A DNA stretch of 64,000 nucleotides from Siphonodentalium dalli (taxonomy: Eukaryota; Mollusca; Scaphopoda; Gadilida; Siphonodentaliidae): positions 100,893,319-100,957,318 of the forward strand of contig CP136066.1 in NCBI GenBank assembly GCA_032622095.1, in the 5' to 3' direction. Position numbers and translations under genes: made by a program. Shown piece after piece: positions 1 to 12,051 of the stretch. Within the stretch, counting starts at the first letter, position 1, and each line of letters begins with the position of its first letter. Below the pieces are notes generated by a model. That model was not told the origin of the DNA and did no database searches. It was given only the letters and a program-made list of their open reading frames with translations.

Positions 1-739
1 GACTGGATTTGATATGGCGGGTCACATATATACAAACTCCAAGCATGTTAATACTAAACGAATATCCGATTAGCTGCATGCATGCGAACGGCAGCATTCA
101 CGTGCGCGTGATCAAGGCATCGCGTTATCATTCGTTCACGTTCTTGAGATCGCAAATCTGAATGCTGAGATGGATGTTCAATTAATTTCAATTGAAACAC
201 ATTCATAATATATATGCACACACTATATTGAATATCTTATGGATTCATATTTCCGATGTCATTCGCAGTCCAATTGATCAGTCTCAGATACACATAAACA
301 CTCGAAAACTCATCAGAACTCCTTAAGTAACACGCATATTTACTGCAGAGAAACTCGGCGTTTGGTCGCATCTTCATCTGTGCCTTTCGGATCTTTCTGG
401 ACCGACAGTGGTCCCTTCATATCGCGCGGATATTGAGAACGACACGGATTTTTTAAATTCTGTCAAATCCTATGCTTCATTGACAGATTCAACTATATAC
501 CGGCATTTGTTTTGGAAGCGTGGAAGTCCAGGAACTATACTAGTGAATGGATGTTCTCGAAAATTTGAGTGAGCAAAAGCAAAAACACGATTAAAAAAAT
601 TCGCCAAAACAAAACTAATGGTCTGATCTGGGAAAACTGATTGACAACTGGTGGATAAATACTCCTGCTTCGTGTGGTCATACACATACGATGCTCGATG
701 ACTGTTATACGATGAGAAACAAACATATCCCCATATCAT
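1..739. other. Non-coding spacer, nothing recognised
   Basis: This AT-rich stretch contains only short open frames. I see no family motif, splice structure or terminal repeat in it. The plus strand around 395-540 reads open for a few dozen codons and could be a decayed exon or a fragment carried by the Helitron-like remnant that follows, but nothing in it is recognisable. Confidence 0.5.
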
Positions 740-1158
740 ATACGTGAAACATTACTTCCCATTTCCTCGGCTTTGGCCGTACCCTCGGCTTTGGTCGTAC
801 CACGTACACGGGGGTGATGAATGTGTGTATGTATGTATGTGTGTTATAGACTCGAAAACTGCTCGACCGATCCGACTCGAAATTTGGTATTTCACGTGTG
901 ACCTTGACCTCGCGCATAGGCATGTTTCTGGACCTTGACCGATCCGACTCAAATTTTGTGTGCAGGACTACTTTGGTCCCAGGAACAATATGGACGGGTC
1001 CAATTTAACATGGGACCATGTCCTTGACCTCGCTCATATAGGCATGTTTCTGGACCGATTGAACAATAGTTTGTCCAGACGCTGTATATACTGCACAGAT
1101 GGAGGCGATCACAAAGAAACCCCTAAATAGCCCGGACGAAGTCGGGTACAGCAGCTAG
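740..1158 (+). mobile_element. Helitron-like remnant with 3' end
   Basis: The segment ends in a GC-rich hairpin (1131-1146, arms CCCGGAC and GTCGGG) followed nine bases later by CTAG at 1155-1158 and then T. This is the usual Helitron 3' terminus: a hairpin a few bases before CTRR, inserted before T. The TG-rich run and the phrase TATAGACTCGAAAACTGCTC near 845-865 recur just inside the Helitron 5' ends at 37393 and 38197, which ties this copy to that family. The start given here is approximate; the 5' terminus (TCTACTATATA) is not seen nearby, so the copy is probably 5'-truncated. No Rep/helicase coding is present. Confidence 0.55.
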
Positions 1159-1461
1159 TATTATATATTTCTACATTTAATTGCAAACTATATATATTGT
1201 ACAAAGAAATGTTTGACAAATGTATGTATATAAATATTACCCTTGGGGTGATTAAAAATAGATACGACGAAACAAAATTTTGAAGGGTGCATGTGATTGT
1301 CAAGTTAGGAATAATAGGATCATAGGTAAATGTGATTTATGGACTTTTCATTGGACTATCAGGTAAATTTTTATATTTCAAATGATGACTGGAATGCGGA
1401 AAGTTGAACTACCTAAGTAATACTGGATATCGCATGAAGAGATATAAATAAAAAAAAAATA
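1159..1461. other. Spacer
   Basis: AT-rich spacer between the Helitron-like 3' end and the repeat array. I see no gene or element boundary. Confidence 0.4.
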
Positions 1462-2615
1462 GAAGATGACTGCTGGCGACCATGTTTTCCAATGAAATTC
1501 AAAACATTTGATAGCTCCCATCTAGTGGTCACCCCGAAGATCAATATGAAGTTTGGTGACTATCAGATGATGGGTGTGGTCTGTATGTGTGCTAAAGAAT
1601 TAAGTCATGCAAAGAGTAAAATCCAAAATTGCTGCCTGTGGCCATGTTTTTTAACGGAATTCGGAAAAATTAGATTACTCTCATCCTGGTTATCCAGAAG
1701 ATCATTGTGGAATCTAGTGACGATCGGACAAGGGATGTCGTCTGTAGGATGAACCAAAGTATTTAGCCATACAAATAGTAAAATTCAAGATGACCGCTGG
1801 CGGTGATGTTTTCACAAGGAAATTTTGAGAAAAAAATATGGCTCCCATCTAGTGGTCATCCAAAATATCCACATGGAAACAATGCTCCAATAAATGCTGG
1901 CTGTAGGGTGCGCCAATCGATTCAAATTTGAAATTTAGCAGGGTGTACCGCTGGCGGCCATGTTTTCCCCACAAATTTCGGGAACAATAGATGGGTCCCA
2001 TCTAAAGGTCATCCTGAGGGGTTCCATATGTTGTTAATAATCGAATGAGGGATGTGGCCTGTAATGTGTGCTGAAGAATTTAGTCAAACAAAGAGTCCAA
2101 TAAAGATGGCCGTTGCGGCCATGTTTTTCACAGAAATTCGGACAAATTGGATGCTTCCCATCTAGAGGTTACCCTGGTGATGCATATGACGTTTGGTGAT
2201 CAGATGAGCAACGTGTAGTTTGTGACCAAGGAATTAGTCATGCAAACAGTAAAATGCAAGATGGCTGCGGCAGCCATATTTTATGGCCAAATGACTTTCT
2301 CCCATTTACAGGTCAATGTTAATATCCATGACAAATTGTATTATCATCAGTCCAGCCTGTGGCCCGTGCTGATTGATTGAATATAGAAATCCAAAATGGC
2401 GATTGGCGGCCATGTTATTTTGCCGAATGACTCCAAAATGACTAGTTTTCATCTACGTGTCAATAGCCATGACAAATTTCATAATGATCTGGCCAAAGGT
2501 ACGACCTGTGATCTGTGTGAAAGAATTTAGTCATGCAAAGAGTAAAATCCTAAAATGGCTGCCAGTGGTATTACATTACCCATTGCAACTTCCAAAATCG
2601 TTGTAAAAAAAAATT
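1462..2615 (+). repeat. Degenerate ~155-bp tandem repeat, about 8 copies
   Basis: A near-palindromic core of the type GATGGCNGCNGGCGGCCATGTTTT recurs about every 150-165 bp, at roughly 1466, 1628, 1788, 1948, 2104, 2259, 2395 and 2553. Between cores each unit repeats the order 'CCCATCTAGAGGTCA', 'CATATGAAGTTTGGTGA' and 'AGAATTTAGTCATGCAAA', with many substitutions. The same family returns at 23780-24210 and, inverted, at 40780-41030. It looks like an old satellite or the tandem body of a transposon; no protein is encoded. Confidence 0.75.
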
Positions 2616-2624
2616 AGTGTATGG

Positions 2625-3332
2625 GTATATGCACCTAACCATATACATTTACCAATTACTATTAATGTGCCACCAAAGCCTGTTTTGGCCCAGGATTATA
2701 TTGGTGTTGAAAATGCCCAAAGTTATCCAGACAGACTGAGGGGGTGTTTATACATTACCCGGCGAAGATCGTATTCGCTTTAGCCGTTAGCGATAACAAT
2801 GGAGTGTTTATACTTCGCCGGATAAGAATTACGGCTATCCGGAAACTCAGCTATACAATTTTCAACTTTTGTTTTTCGAACTTCCGGTGACAATTGGATG
2901 TTTACATCTGTTTCGCTTGTCAACAATACGCGTCTAAAATACGTATTAAAGTATATGTTCCTAGCTCATCTATGCATTCTGTTCCGTTCTTAACCTATAC
3001 CAGCGGAATTCGGTGTTTTTGTTATCGCTCGTGGATTAGATTGTTCTAAACAAGGTTTGAAAACTTTTGAACTGTCAAAATTTTTAATACTGAGTGACAG
3101 CCGTGGTTACGCTAAACTCAGCCCAAAGATCCGTTTGATCATCAAGTCGCCAAGTTTTTCGTCACCAAAACTTCAGCCCAATTTAAGGAACTTCAATCCA
3201 ATATTGAAACGCCGAATCGGACTGCCTTCCTGACACTTCTTAATGTAATTAAAGACAATCAATGTTAACGCTCAATACACTAGTATAGCACATATGTATA
3301 CCTGTGAATGAAGAGTAATCACGAACACACCA
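2625..3332 (+). promoter_or_regulatory. LINE copy 1 5' untranslated region / probable internal promoter
   Basis: About 700 bp precede ORF1 and are almost identical to the same region of copy 2. LINEs of this type carry their promoter inside the 5' UTR, so regulatory function here is inferred from position. The visible feature is a cluster near 2750-2850 in which GTTTATAC is followed by CGGCGAA or TCGCCGG words, partly in opposite orientations. A similar CGGCGAA cluster stands at 23120-23215. Confidence 0.55.
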
Positions 3333-4381
3333 ATGATACCGGGAGCGTTCCATTTGCTCAATAATCAATTCATGAATGACAGTAACGGTCAAATGAACTC
3401 AACGGCGATTTCTGAAGATAACGGTGGTAATATGGATAGAATTATCACTGACCCTTTGACTGGATCAACATTTACTGAACTCGTGGACTCTAACAGCACT
3501 GTGCCTGTTAATCAGATTGACCAAAGCCTAACCTCATACCAACAACCATGGAACCCATATGATACAGGATCATCAAACCTCCATTCAGCCCTTATTCATC
3601 TGAGGACTATTTCTGAGTCCGTCAACACAGATATTGATGACCCCCCGATTGTATCATCAATGGTTGTTACCTCCATCCTAAACTTTCTGAGCTCAGACCC
3701 AAAAGACGTCATCGTTAAAGCTATCAAACTTTCTGCTACAAATGACGAGATTCCAGACGAGTCTGCACTTGTGAAAATACGGGATGTTATCTTCTCCGAA
3801 GTGAAAACAGACAAATCATTCAATTTTGAAAAATCAGTTATTCTCAAGAAACGTCGTGATATAAGTTCAAACGTAGGTGGAACGTCTGTCCACGATAAAC
3901 TGGCAGATGACATATATACATTACTCACGTTCCTTGTCGATGATTCCACACACATAACTGAGATGATTAGCTTGAGTAAAAACACCTCACTATCCCAACA
4001 TCGAAACGCGGTGGCTAGTATTCGTGATCGATCTTCTTGTAGCATGCACTGGTCAAAAATGCACAAACTACATCAGTGATAGTGACTTTCGCTCCGACAT
4101 CTTATCAATCTTGAAAAAAAATCAAGATGTTACTGAGATGATTCTTCTAAAACTATCTCCAATAGAGGAATCAGTGATGCAACTGGGCGCTCGACTATCT
4201 GGCATTGGGAGCAGACTTGACGATAGAGATGCGTGCAAACATATAGCTGTAGTCAGTGAACTTGCCGAAATGAAGCGTACTGTTCTTGAAACAAATGAGA
4301 TAGCGACTGACAATTCGAAGAAAATGGATGACACTGATCTGAAACTCCAAAGGTATATCGATGAGAAATGTGATGGCGTAT
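3333..4381 (+). pseudogene. LINE copy 1 ORF1, 5' part (frameshifted, then interrupted)
   Basis: The frame opens with MIPGAFH and matches ORF1 of copy 2 for about 235 residues. A 4-base insertion at about 4043-4048, which creates GCATGC, then shifts the frame and the intact reading stops at 4079. Past that point the copy-2 protein continues in another frame until 4381, where a foldback transposon has inserted. ORF1 proteins of LINEs bind RNA and assemble the ribonucleoprotein. Here the N-terminal part is rich in Ser, Asp and Thr, followed by a likely coiled coil of heptad-spaced Leu/Ile/Met. There is no zinc knuckle in this part. The start agrees with copy 2. Confidence 0.85.
4374..4381 (+). 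repeat. 8-bp target site duplication, left (TGGCGTAT)
   Basis: TGGCGTAT lies at 4374-4381 and again at 7575-7582, on either side of the foldback element. LINE copy 2 has this word only once, at 14514-14521, which is the empty site. Confidence 0.95.
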
Positions 4382-5590
4382 GGGACATGACAATCTGCGG
4401 GATGGGATGGGATATGGGACAAAACGACAATCTGCGGGACAGAATTTGAAATTGCGTGGGACGGCCGATATCTCGAGGAATACAGGGCGTAGGGGGCTCA
4501 TTTTGGTGTCCAACGAAAGGCCCACATTCGCCCTATCCAAACATATTAACCCCGCCACTGACCGGACACCAGAAGTTGCATTATTTGATCGACAACTGAC
4601 CTAACATGGGGTGGAATTTGGGATAGCATGACAATCTGCGGGACAGGATTTTCAAATTTCGTGGGACGGCCGATAGCTCGAGGAATACAGCGCATAGAGG
4701 GCTACTTTTGGTGTCTAACGAAAGATCCACATTCGCCCTATCCACACATATTAACCCCGCCACTGACCGGACACCGGAAGTTACATTATCCGGTCGACAA
4801 CTGACCTAACATAAAATGCCACAAACACGAAAAACTGCGTTCGACATTAATGTTTAGAATTTAGATTTCTCGATGAATACACTAGCAAACAACACGTTTT
4901 AGGTATCAAATAACGCAGTGGAATACTGTGCATTCGTTATTAGCTACAATATGGCTGTTTTAGTGCGAATATTGTAATGGCGAACACGCAAACACGCTCC
5001 GATAAAACAGCTAAAAATAGACTCGATGTTTACAATTACAGTATCGATTTCAGCCGGTATATTCAATATAATGGGCGTATAGTATATCAAAATGTAGAAT
5101 TAGACACAGGGAATGTACTTTTTTCCAAATGGGTCCACCAGGCGGTGAAATTGTTGCAGAAATTCGCTCCAAGATATTCGCACTTATTTTTATTTCAGTT
5201 GTGACTAAAAGCCCAGATGCCGGAGCCCAGCGACTAAAAGCCAAGTTACAAAATAGATCAACTGGTTTGAACGAATGAATATGTCTATGGTAAGACTATT
5301 CAAAAGAATATTCAAATCAAATAGTGTTTATAGACTTAAAAACTTATGTGTCCGCCATTCATATATGCGGTGAAGTTGTCATATTATCTCCCAGTAATAC
5401 GCGGGGGAGGTTCTCATATGAACATATTATCTGCCGGTCATACACGGTGGAGGTTCATATTATCCGCCGGTCATACGCGAGGGAAGTTTTCTTATTATCC
5501 TCCAGTCATATGCGGGGGAGGTTCTGATATGAACATATTATCTGCCGGTCATACGCGGTGGAGGTTCATATTATCCACCGGTCATACACG
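4382..5590 (+). repeat. Left inverted arm of the foldback element
   Basis: The arm pairs with 6391-7574 in inverted orientation, with small indels and substitutions. Landmarks shared by both arms are the CGTGGGACGGCC words, a stretch near 4830-4900 that returns complementary near 7060-7130, and one near 5190-5340 that returns near 6640-6790. The inner boundary is approximate because it lies in the minisatellite. Confidence 0.85.
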
Positions 5591-6630
5591 GTGGAGGTTC
5601 TCATATGAACATATTATCCACCGGTCATACGCGATGGAGGTTCATATTATCCGCCGGTCATACGCGAGGGAAGTTCTCATATTATCCTCCGATCATATGT
5701 GGGGGAGGTTCTGATATGAACATATTATCCGCCGGTCATACGCGGTGGAGGTTCATATTATCCGCCGGTCATGCGCGAGGGAGGTTCTCATATTATCAAC
5801 CGGTCATACGCGAGGGAGGTTCTCATATTATCCTCCGGTCATATGTTGGGGAGGTTCTCATATGAACATATTATCCGCCGGTCATACGCGGTGGAGGTTC
5901 ATATTATCCGCCGATCATACACGAGGGAAGTTCTCATATTATATTTCGGTCATATGTGGGGGAGGTTCTGATATGAACATATTATCCGCCGGTCATACAC
6001 GGTGAAGGTTCATATTATCCAACGGTCATACGTAGGGGAGGTTCTCATATGAACATATTATCCGCCGGTCATACGCAGTGGAGGTTCTCATATGAACATA
6101 TTATCCGCCGGTCATACGCGAGGGAGGTTCTCATATTTTCCACCGGTCATACGCGAGGGAGGTTCTCATATTATTCTCCGGTCATACGTAGGGGAGGTTC
6201 TCATATGAACATATTATCTGCCGGTCATACGCGGTGGAGGTTCATATTATCCACCGGTCATACGCGAGGGAAGTTTTCATATTATCCTCCAGTCATACGC
6301 GGGGGAGGTTCTGATATGAACATATTATCTGCCGGTCATACGCGAGGGAAGTTCTCATATTATCCTCCGGTCATACGATGGGGAGGTTCTCCCTCGCGTA
6401 TGACCGGTGGATAATATGAACCTCCACCGCATATGACCGGCAGATAATATGTTCATATCAGAACCTCCCCCGCGTATGACCGGAGGATAAAATGAGAACT
6501 TCCCTCGCGTATGACCTGCGGATAATATGAACCTCCACCGCGTATGACCGGCAGATAATATGTTCATATGAGAACCTCCCCCGCGTATGACTGGCAGATA
6601 ATATGAGAACCTCCACCGCATATGAATGGC
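5390..6630. repeat. Minisatellite core of the foldback element, with internal inversion at about 6390
   Basis: Units of about 33 and 43 bp alternate. Each is built from GGTCATACGCG, a purine run (AGGGAGG or GTGGAGG), TTCATATTATCC, and in the longer form an added TCTCATATGAACAT. From about 5390 to 6390 the units run forward; at about 6390 they flip and run in reverse to about 6630. The repeats give long open frames in several phases (peptides rich in GGGS, ILSAGHTR and RRSYA), which are by-products of a repeat length often divisible by the frame and not genes. Confidence 0.85.
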
Positions 6631-7574
6631 GGACACATAAGTTTTTAAGTCTATAAACACTATTTGATTTGAATATTCTTTTGAATAGTCTTACCATTGA
6701 CATATTCATTCGTTCAAACCAGTTGATCTATTTTGTAACTTGGCTTTTAGTCGCTGGGCTCCGGCATCTGGGCTTTTAGTCACAACTGAAATAAAAATAA
6801 GTGAGAATATCTTGGAGCGAATTTCTGCAACAATTTCACCGCCTGGTGGGACCCATTTAAAAAAAGTACATTCCCTGTGTCTAATCCTACATTTTGATAT
6901 ACCATACGTCCCATTATATTGAATATACCAGCTGAAATCGATCCTGTAATTGTAAACATCGAGTCTATTTTTAGCTGTTTTATCGGCGCGTGTTCGCCAT
7001 TACAATATTCGCACTAAAATGAATGCACAGTATTCCACTGCGTTATTTGATACCAAAAACTTGTTGTTTGCTAGCGTATTCATCGAGAAATCTAAATTCT
7101 AAACATTAATGTCGAACGCAGTTTTTCGTGTTTGTGGCATTTTATGTTAGATCAGTTGTCGACCGAATTATGTAACTTCCGGTGTCCGGTCAGTGACGGG
7201 GTTAATATGTGTGGATAGGGCGAATGTGGACCTTTTGTGAGACACCAAAAGGAGCCCTCTACGCGCTGTATTCCTCGAGATATCGGCCGTCCCACGCAAT
7301 TTGAAAATCCCGTCCCGCAGATTGTCATGCTATCCCAATTTCCACCCCATGTTAGGTCAGTTGTCGATCAAATAATGCAACTTCTGGTGTCCGGTCAGTG
7401 GCGGGGTTAATATGTGTGGATAGGGCGAATGTGGGCCTTTCGTTAGACACCAAAATGAGCCCCCAACGCCCTGTATTCCTCGAGATATCGGCCGTCCCAC
7501 GCAATTTGAAATTCTGTCCCGCAGATTGTCGTTTTGTCCCATATCCCATCCCATCCCGCAGATTGTCATGTCCC
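6391..7574 (-). repeat. Right inverted arm of the foldback element
   Basis: This is the inverted partner of the left arm. It ends in GTCATGTCCC at 7574, the exact complement of the left terminus, and is followed by the second copy of TGGCGTAT. Confidence 0.85.
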
Positions 7575-7582
7575 TGGCGTAT

Positions 7583-8470
7583 CCAGTCTTCGGGCCAAAA
7601 TAAAATGTCTTGAGTCTGATATCGCTGAAATGGTTGACAGAGCGCAGGGTGTTGTTAAAGCAGTTAACCGAAATTCTGGCTCCATCGGTACCCTTAAGGA
7701 CAATTTCCAGAAACTTTCTACCAAATCTGACTCCAAGGATGCGCAACAATTCGACCAACTAAAGCAAACTATAATCGACTTTGGTCACGGTGTGTGCAGT
7801 ATTTAGACGGTCTATACGCGATGACATTCTAGATGCTATGTGTAATCCCGATGATTCACATCATAATGATAGAGCACCACAGCAAGACGACGAAGCACAT
7901 GTAGAGATCTATCAACTCTTGGATGAGATACGCGAAGAGTTCCGAAATACTAATAGGGAGTATTCTGCCAATGCTCAATCCCAGCGAGGGGACTTGTTCA
8001 GTGACATTTCTTCAAGAGACAATGAACGCAGTTACACCACTGAGCGACACAGGAGCGATAACTCTAAACACCATAATACTGACGATAACTCTAAATATCG
8101 TAATACCGACGGACATTCGCGGAATGGATACAAACACGAGCATAGTGATTTTGACAGCCGTCACAGTGGACAAACTGGTGAAAACGTTTATAAAAATCGA
8201 AACCAGCACCCAATAGACACAACACGCCTATACACGGCGAACATTCCAGGAGACTTTACCGCACAAACAATTGCAAACATTCTGTTCGACTCGGACGTTA
8301 AGTTTTCTCTAATTCGGGTCTTGAAACCAAGACCAGACGGCACTCGCACAGCACGCGTTAATGTACTATACTCACATGCCGATTTCTGTAAAGGACCAGA
8401 TTGCTGGCCCAGATACATCACGTACACAGACTGGTTGCCATACGAGGATTTCATCGCAAGAAGGCGATAG
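7583..8470 (+). pseudogene. LINE copy 1 ORF1, 3' part
   Basis: This is the rest of ORF1 after the foldback insertion. It matches copy 2 through the end of the coiled coil, then has one missing base near 7800 and two extra bases (TA) near 7813, so the frame is broken again. From about 7815 the reading frame is clean to the stop at 8468-8470. The C-terminal third has a hydrophilic, His/Asp/Arg/Ser-rich linker and then about 80 residues beginning TTRLYTANIPGDFTAQTI that look like a small alpha/beta RNA-binding (RRM-like) domain; that last call is an inference from pattern only. The protein ends in a basic tail (FIARRR). Confidence 0.8.
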
Positions 8471-8636
8471 CCCGCCGGATTGCCGTTCTAAACCGAAATA
8501 TTAGTTTTTCATGCATGTCACACACTTATAAAATGCATGAATCACGCATATATATATACATATTGCACTTTGATATTGATGTGTGTGAAAATCCACTTCA
8601 ACATAACCTTCCATTTATCATATCCTCCTGTTATTT

Positions 8637-11600
8637 GTGATGTTGAATATAACTACTTGGAATTGTACTGGCATTTTGTCGAGTAGCATATACTTGACTA
8701 ATCTATTATCTGACCTCAATATTGATATATGTGGCATATCTGAACACTGGCTGCACACACACAATACTCACTTTCTCGATTCTGTAAGTCCATTATATAA
8801 CTACCATGTAGTGTGTGACTCGTCTCATCGTTTACCTATCCAGAGAGGTAGATATAAAGGCGGAGTTTGCTTATTCTGGAAGAAAATCATGAACGATCGA
8901 GTAACCGTGCTTGATTTAGCCGATGATAGGATTTGTGGTATACAAATCCGATTGGAGCCAAACACATTTCTTCACGTATTCCAGGTATACCTACCCTCCA
9001 CCAATTACTCAGTTCAGCACTATAAAGAATACATACAGAAACTGAATGATATAATATATGCATTCCGATCACTTGGGCACATAATACTCATGGGAGATTT
9101 TAATGGAAACCTGGATAAACGAGATTCTAGAAACAGAGCTTTCACTGAATTTGTAAATAAATCCAACCTCACGTCTGTGCATTGTTCGCCTGCATGCGTC
9201 GGCAACAAAACAACATTTGTACCCGCCGACGGTGGCCCTGGCACAACAATTGATCATGTTATTTTACCAACATGCGAGATGCACCGAGTATGTCGCATCG
9301 AAGTTTTGAATGACTCAGCCACCAACGTATCTAATCATCGTCCCATCTTTCTTCAAATATCTTACGATCTACCGTATTGTACACCGAACACACATTGTAA
9401 CTTCTCCAAAATCAACCGGAAACGAGTAACGACTTCCCCAGAAACAATCAATGCGTATCAATACCATATCAATACAAATCTGCCCCATTGCAACATCAGA
9501 GATGTGGTAGATCTAGATTCATATTATAACCAAATCGTGTCGGTGGTATCAGCGGCAGCACATACAGGAATCCCATCAAAGAAATTCAATCGACATCTCA
9601 GACCATTCTGGAATGAAACACTTAAAGAGCTACACCAAGAAATGATCATGAGGAGGCGAGATTGGATTTCTGTTGATAGACCCAGAGACGAGTCACACCC
9701 TGCCTATAAAGCTTACAAAGAATCAAAACGCCTTTTCCGATACGAATTTAGAAAGTCCAACGAAAGATACCTCCAACAAATTGATGAAAAGCTTGATGGA
9801 TTAGCTGAGATGGACATAAATGCTTTCTTTCGGGCATTTAATAAAAGACGAGCAGAAAGGGGTCTCACGTCCAATTATTTGTTCGAAGTAGATGGAATTA
9901 CACTGAGAGAACCAAACACAGTAATTCAGGCTTGGGCATCATATTTTGAAGAATTATACTTACCCCTTAAAAGCAATACTTTTGACGAAAACAACATTCA
10001 CGCCGTTAGTGCATCAATTGAACAAATTACTAACAATGTTGAGTCATCATATATGGACTCAGATATCTGCTACGAGGTATCTTTGGACGAACTTCAACGT
10101 ATTCTAAAATCTACAAAACGTGGAAAATCACCAGGATATGACACACTTGCGTACGAGCACATTATTTACGGCGGGGATCATCTTCAAATTTCATTAGCCA
10201 GGTTATTCACAAAAATGTTGGAACTTAGTCACGTGCCCTCGCAAGCTAAAATAGGAATGATGATACCACTTTTTAAAGGAGGTTCAAAACCTAAAAACCG
10301 ATTTGACAGCTACCGTGCCATCACTCTCCTTCCAATAATCTATAAAATATTTGAAAAGATTATCCCCACTCGTCTGGAAACCAATTGTCCACATTTAATG
10401 AAAGTTCACTCCCTACAACATGGTTTTCAAAAAGGAATAAGTTGCCTTAATTCATCATATATAATACACGAGAGTATCTCATTTGCAGAAGAAAACCACA
10501 GTCCGCTGTTCGCTTGCTTCCTGGATGTCCACAAAGCATTCGACACAGTTTGGATAGACGGTCTTCTGTATAAGCTATATCAGCGTGGATTTCATGGAAA
10601 ACTTTGGCACACAATTAAATCACTGTTACATGGATTGAAATGCTCTGTGCGCTTTAATGGGTCCATCTCACGTCTAGTAGATATACATCCGGGGACAATT
10701 TAGACAAGGAGATTTCTTTCCCCTCTCTTCTATATGATATACATAGATGATCTGAGCTATGAACTCCAAAGGAGTCAAAGTGGCTTGCGATTGGGTTCTA
10801 TACATTCTGCACCGCTCCAACTCAAGCTGACGATATGACACTTTTATCACTAACACCGTCCGGGTTACAGCGTTTGAGCGACATATGTAGCTCTTTCAGT
10901 TAAAAATGGAGATTTATATACAATCAGGATAAGTGCAAAGTCGTAGTCTTTAATGAAAGCTGTTCTACTCAGAAATCTAGAAAGACCACAACATGGATGC
11001 TAAACGAAAAACAAATTCACGAACCCGATTGTGTCACCCATCTCGGCATTCCTCTTGAAAAGAAAAATCTTTCAAACACCCTAACCGAGAGCATCTGTAA
11101 TAAAATCAGATCAACATATTTTATGCTTAGCAATGCTGGAATGTATGCTGGTGGATTAACCCCACTCAGCTCGAATACCTTGTATAACACAATCGTTCTG
11201 CCACGAGGACTTTATGGGTCCGAATTATTATGCGGTATATCTGCCACGAACACACACTCACTGGAAAAAATTCATCGCTTTTGTTTAAAGCAAATTCAGG
11301 GACTCCCGTATAGAACAAGAACGGACGTTGTTCTAGGGCTTCTCGGAACTGCACCGATCTCATCAATTATAGACAAAAGAAAACTAAGCCTATTTGGTTG
11401 TCTCTGTAGAACAGATTCTGATAAAGACTCAAAACAAATTTTTCTATATCGCACCGAGAGACATATGAATGGGTACACAGTCATTCATTCCTCGTTCATT
11501 TCAGAATTAACTGCCATTCTAGAGAAATATCATCTTATATCTCATTTATCGTCCTTTGTTGAAACAGGACACTTTCCTTCGAAGGACACGTGGAAACAAT

Positions 11601-12051
11601 TAGTGACTCGCCAAATATCATATGTTCACGAAGAAGACTGGAAAACCCGTCTTGCCGGTGATAACTCCATGCTCAACTTTGCAAATAATTATACCTCTCT
11701 GAACATATCCCCACTCTGGTACGCATGTAGATGTTATCCTAAACATAAATTCGAATTTCTGGAAGCATCAAAGTTGTTGGCAAAAGCAGTCTCCCAGGAG
11801 GAGGGGCGTGTCAACTTTGTGGCAAACCATATGACAATATAGTAGAACACGCAGTCCTCGATTGCTCCAGCATAAACGAAGCAAGAAATGAAATATGGTT
11901 CAACCTTCTTCAACATTTTGACATACCTTGCTTCATTAAAATAGATCATTTGTGCACAATTGATCAACTAATGGTGTTTCTGTCTTGTATACCATTGCAT
12001 GTTGTTGAGAAGATAAGTGACCTAAATTCATTTGTCCTGTTCACAACATGA
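8637..12051 (+). pseudogene. LINE copy 1 ORF2: APE endonuclease and reverse transcriptase, broken
   Basis: ORF2 makes the enzyme that nicks the target and copies the RNA there. Endonuclease motifs are in order: TWNCTG (Asn9), GISEHWL (Glu36), MGDFNG near residue 150, TIDHVIL near 207 and SNHRPI near 232. Reverse transcriptase motifs follow: PLFKGG, a FLDVHKAFD motif A (about residue 628), YIDD, and QADDM as the catalytic motif C. Defects: TAG at 10701-10703 between the HPG of motif B and the following LSPLF; a Gln-to-Pro change there relative to copy 2; a 2-base insertion near 10799; a TAA near 10900; and a frameshift near 11810 that puts the C-terminal CX2CX9HX4C zinc motif in another frame. 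With those shifts the coding reaches TGA at 12049-12051. ORF2 starts about 165 bp after ORF1. Confidence 0.9.

Larger units (their letters stand above)
4382..7574. mobile_element. Foldback-type DNA transposon with minisatellite core, 3193 bp
   Basis: The element has perfect termini (GGGACATGAC at the left, its complement at the right) and a perfect 8-bp target duplication. Its two arms, 4382 to about 5590 and 6391-7574, are inverted copies of about 1.2 kb, so nearly the whole element can fold into one hairpin. Each arm holds an outer pair of ~204-bp tandem units (left arm 4426-4629 and 4630-4810), a unique middle, and an inner minisatellite. An 8-bp duplication is usual for hAT and P superfamily elements, and long repeat-filled inverted arms are known from Drosophila FB and Galileo. 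No transposase is present, so it moved in trans. Superfamily assignment is open. Confidence 0.9.

Noticed and set aside
5390-6630. CRISPR-like array of ~33-bp repeats
   Set aside because: The units are contiguous minisatellite copies with variable parts inside the unit and no unique spacers, in a eukaryotic transposon.
5324-6709. Series of overlapping open frames with repeated GGGS/ILSAGHTR peptides
   Set aside because: These frames are by-products of the minisatellite in the foldback element; they appear in several phases and on both strands and lack any start or domain logic.
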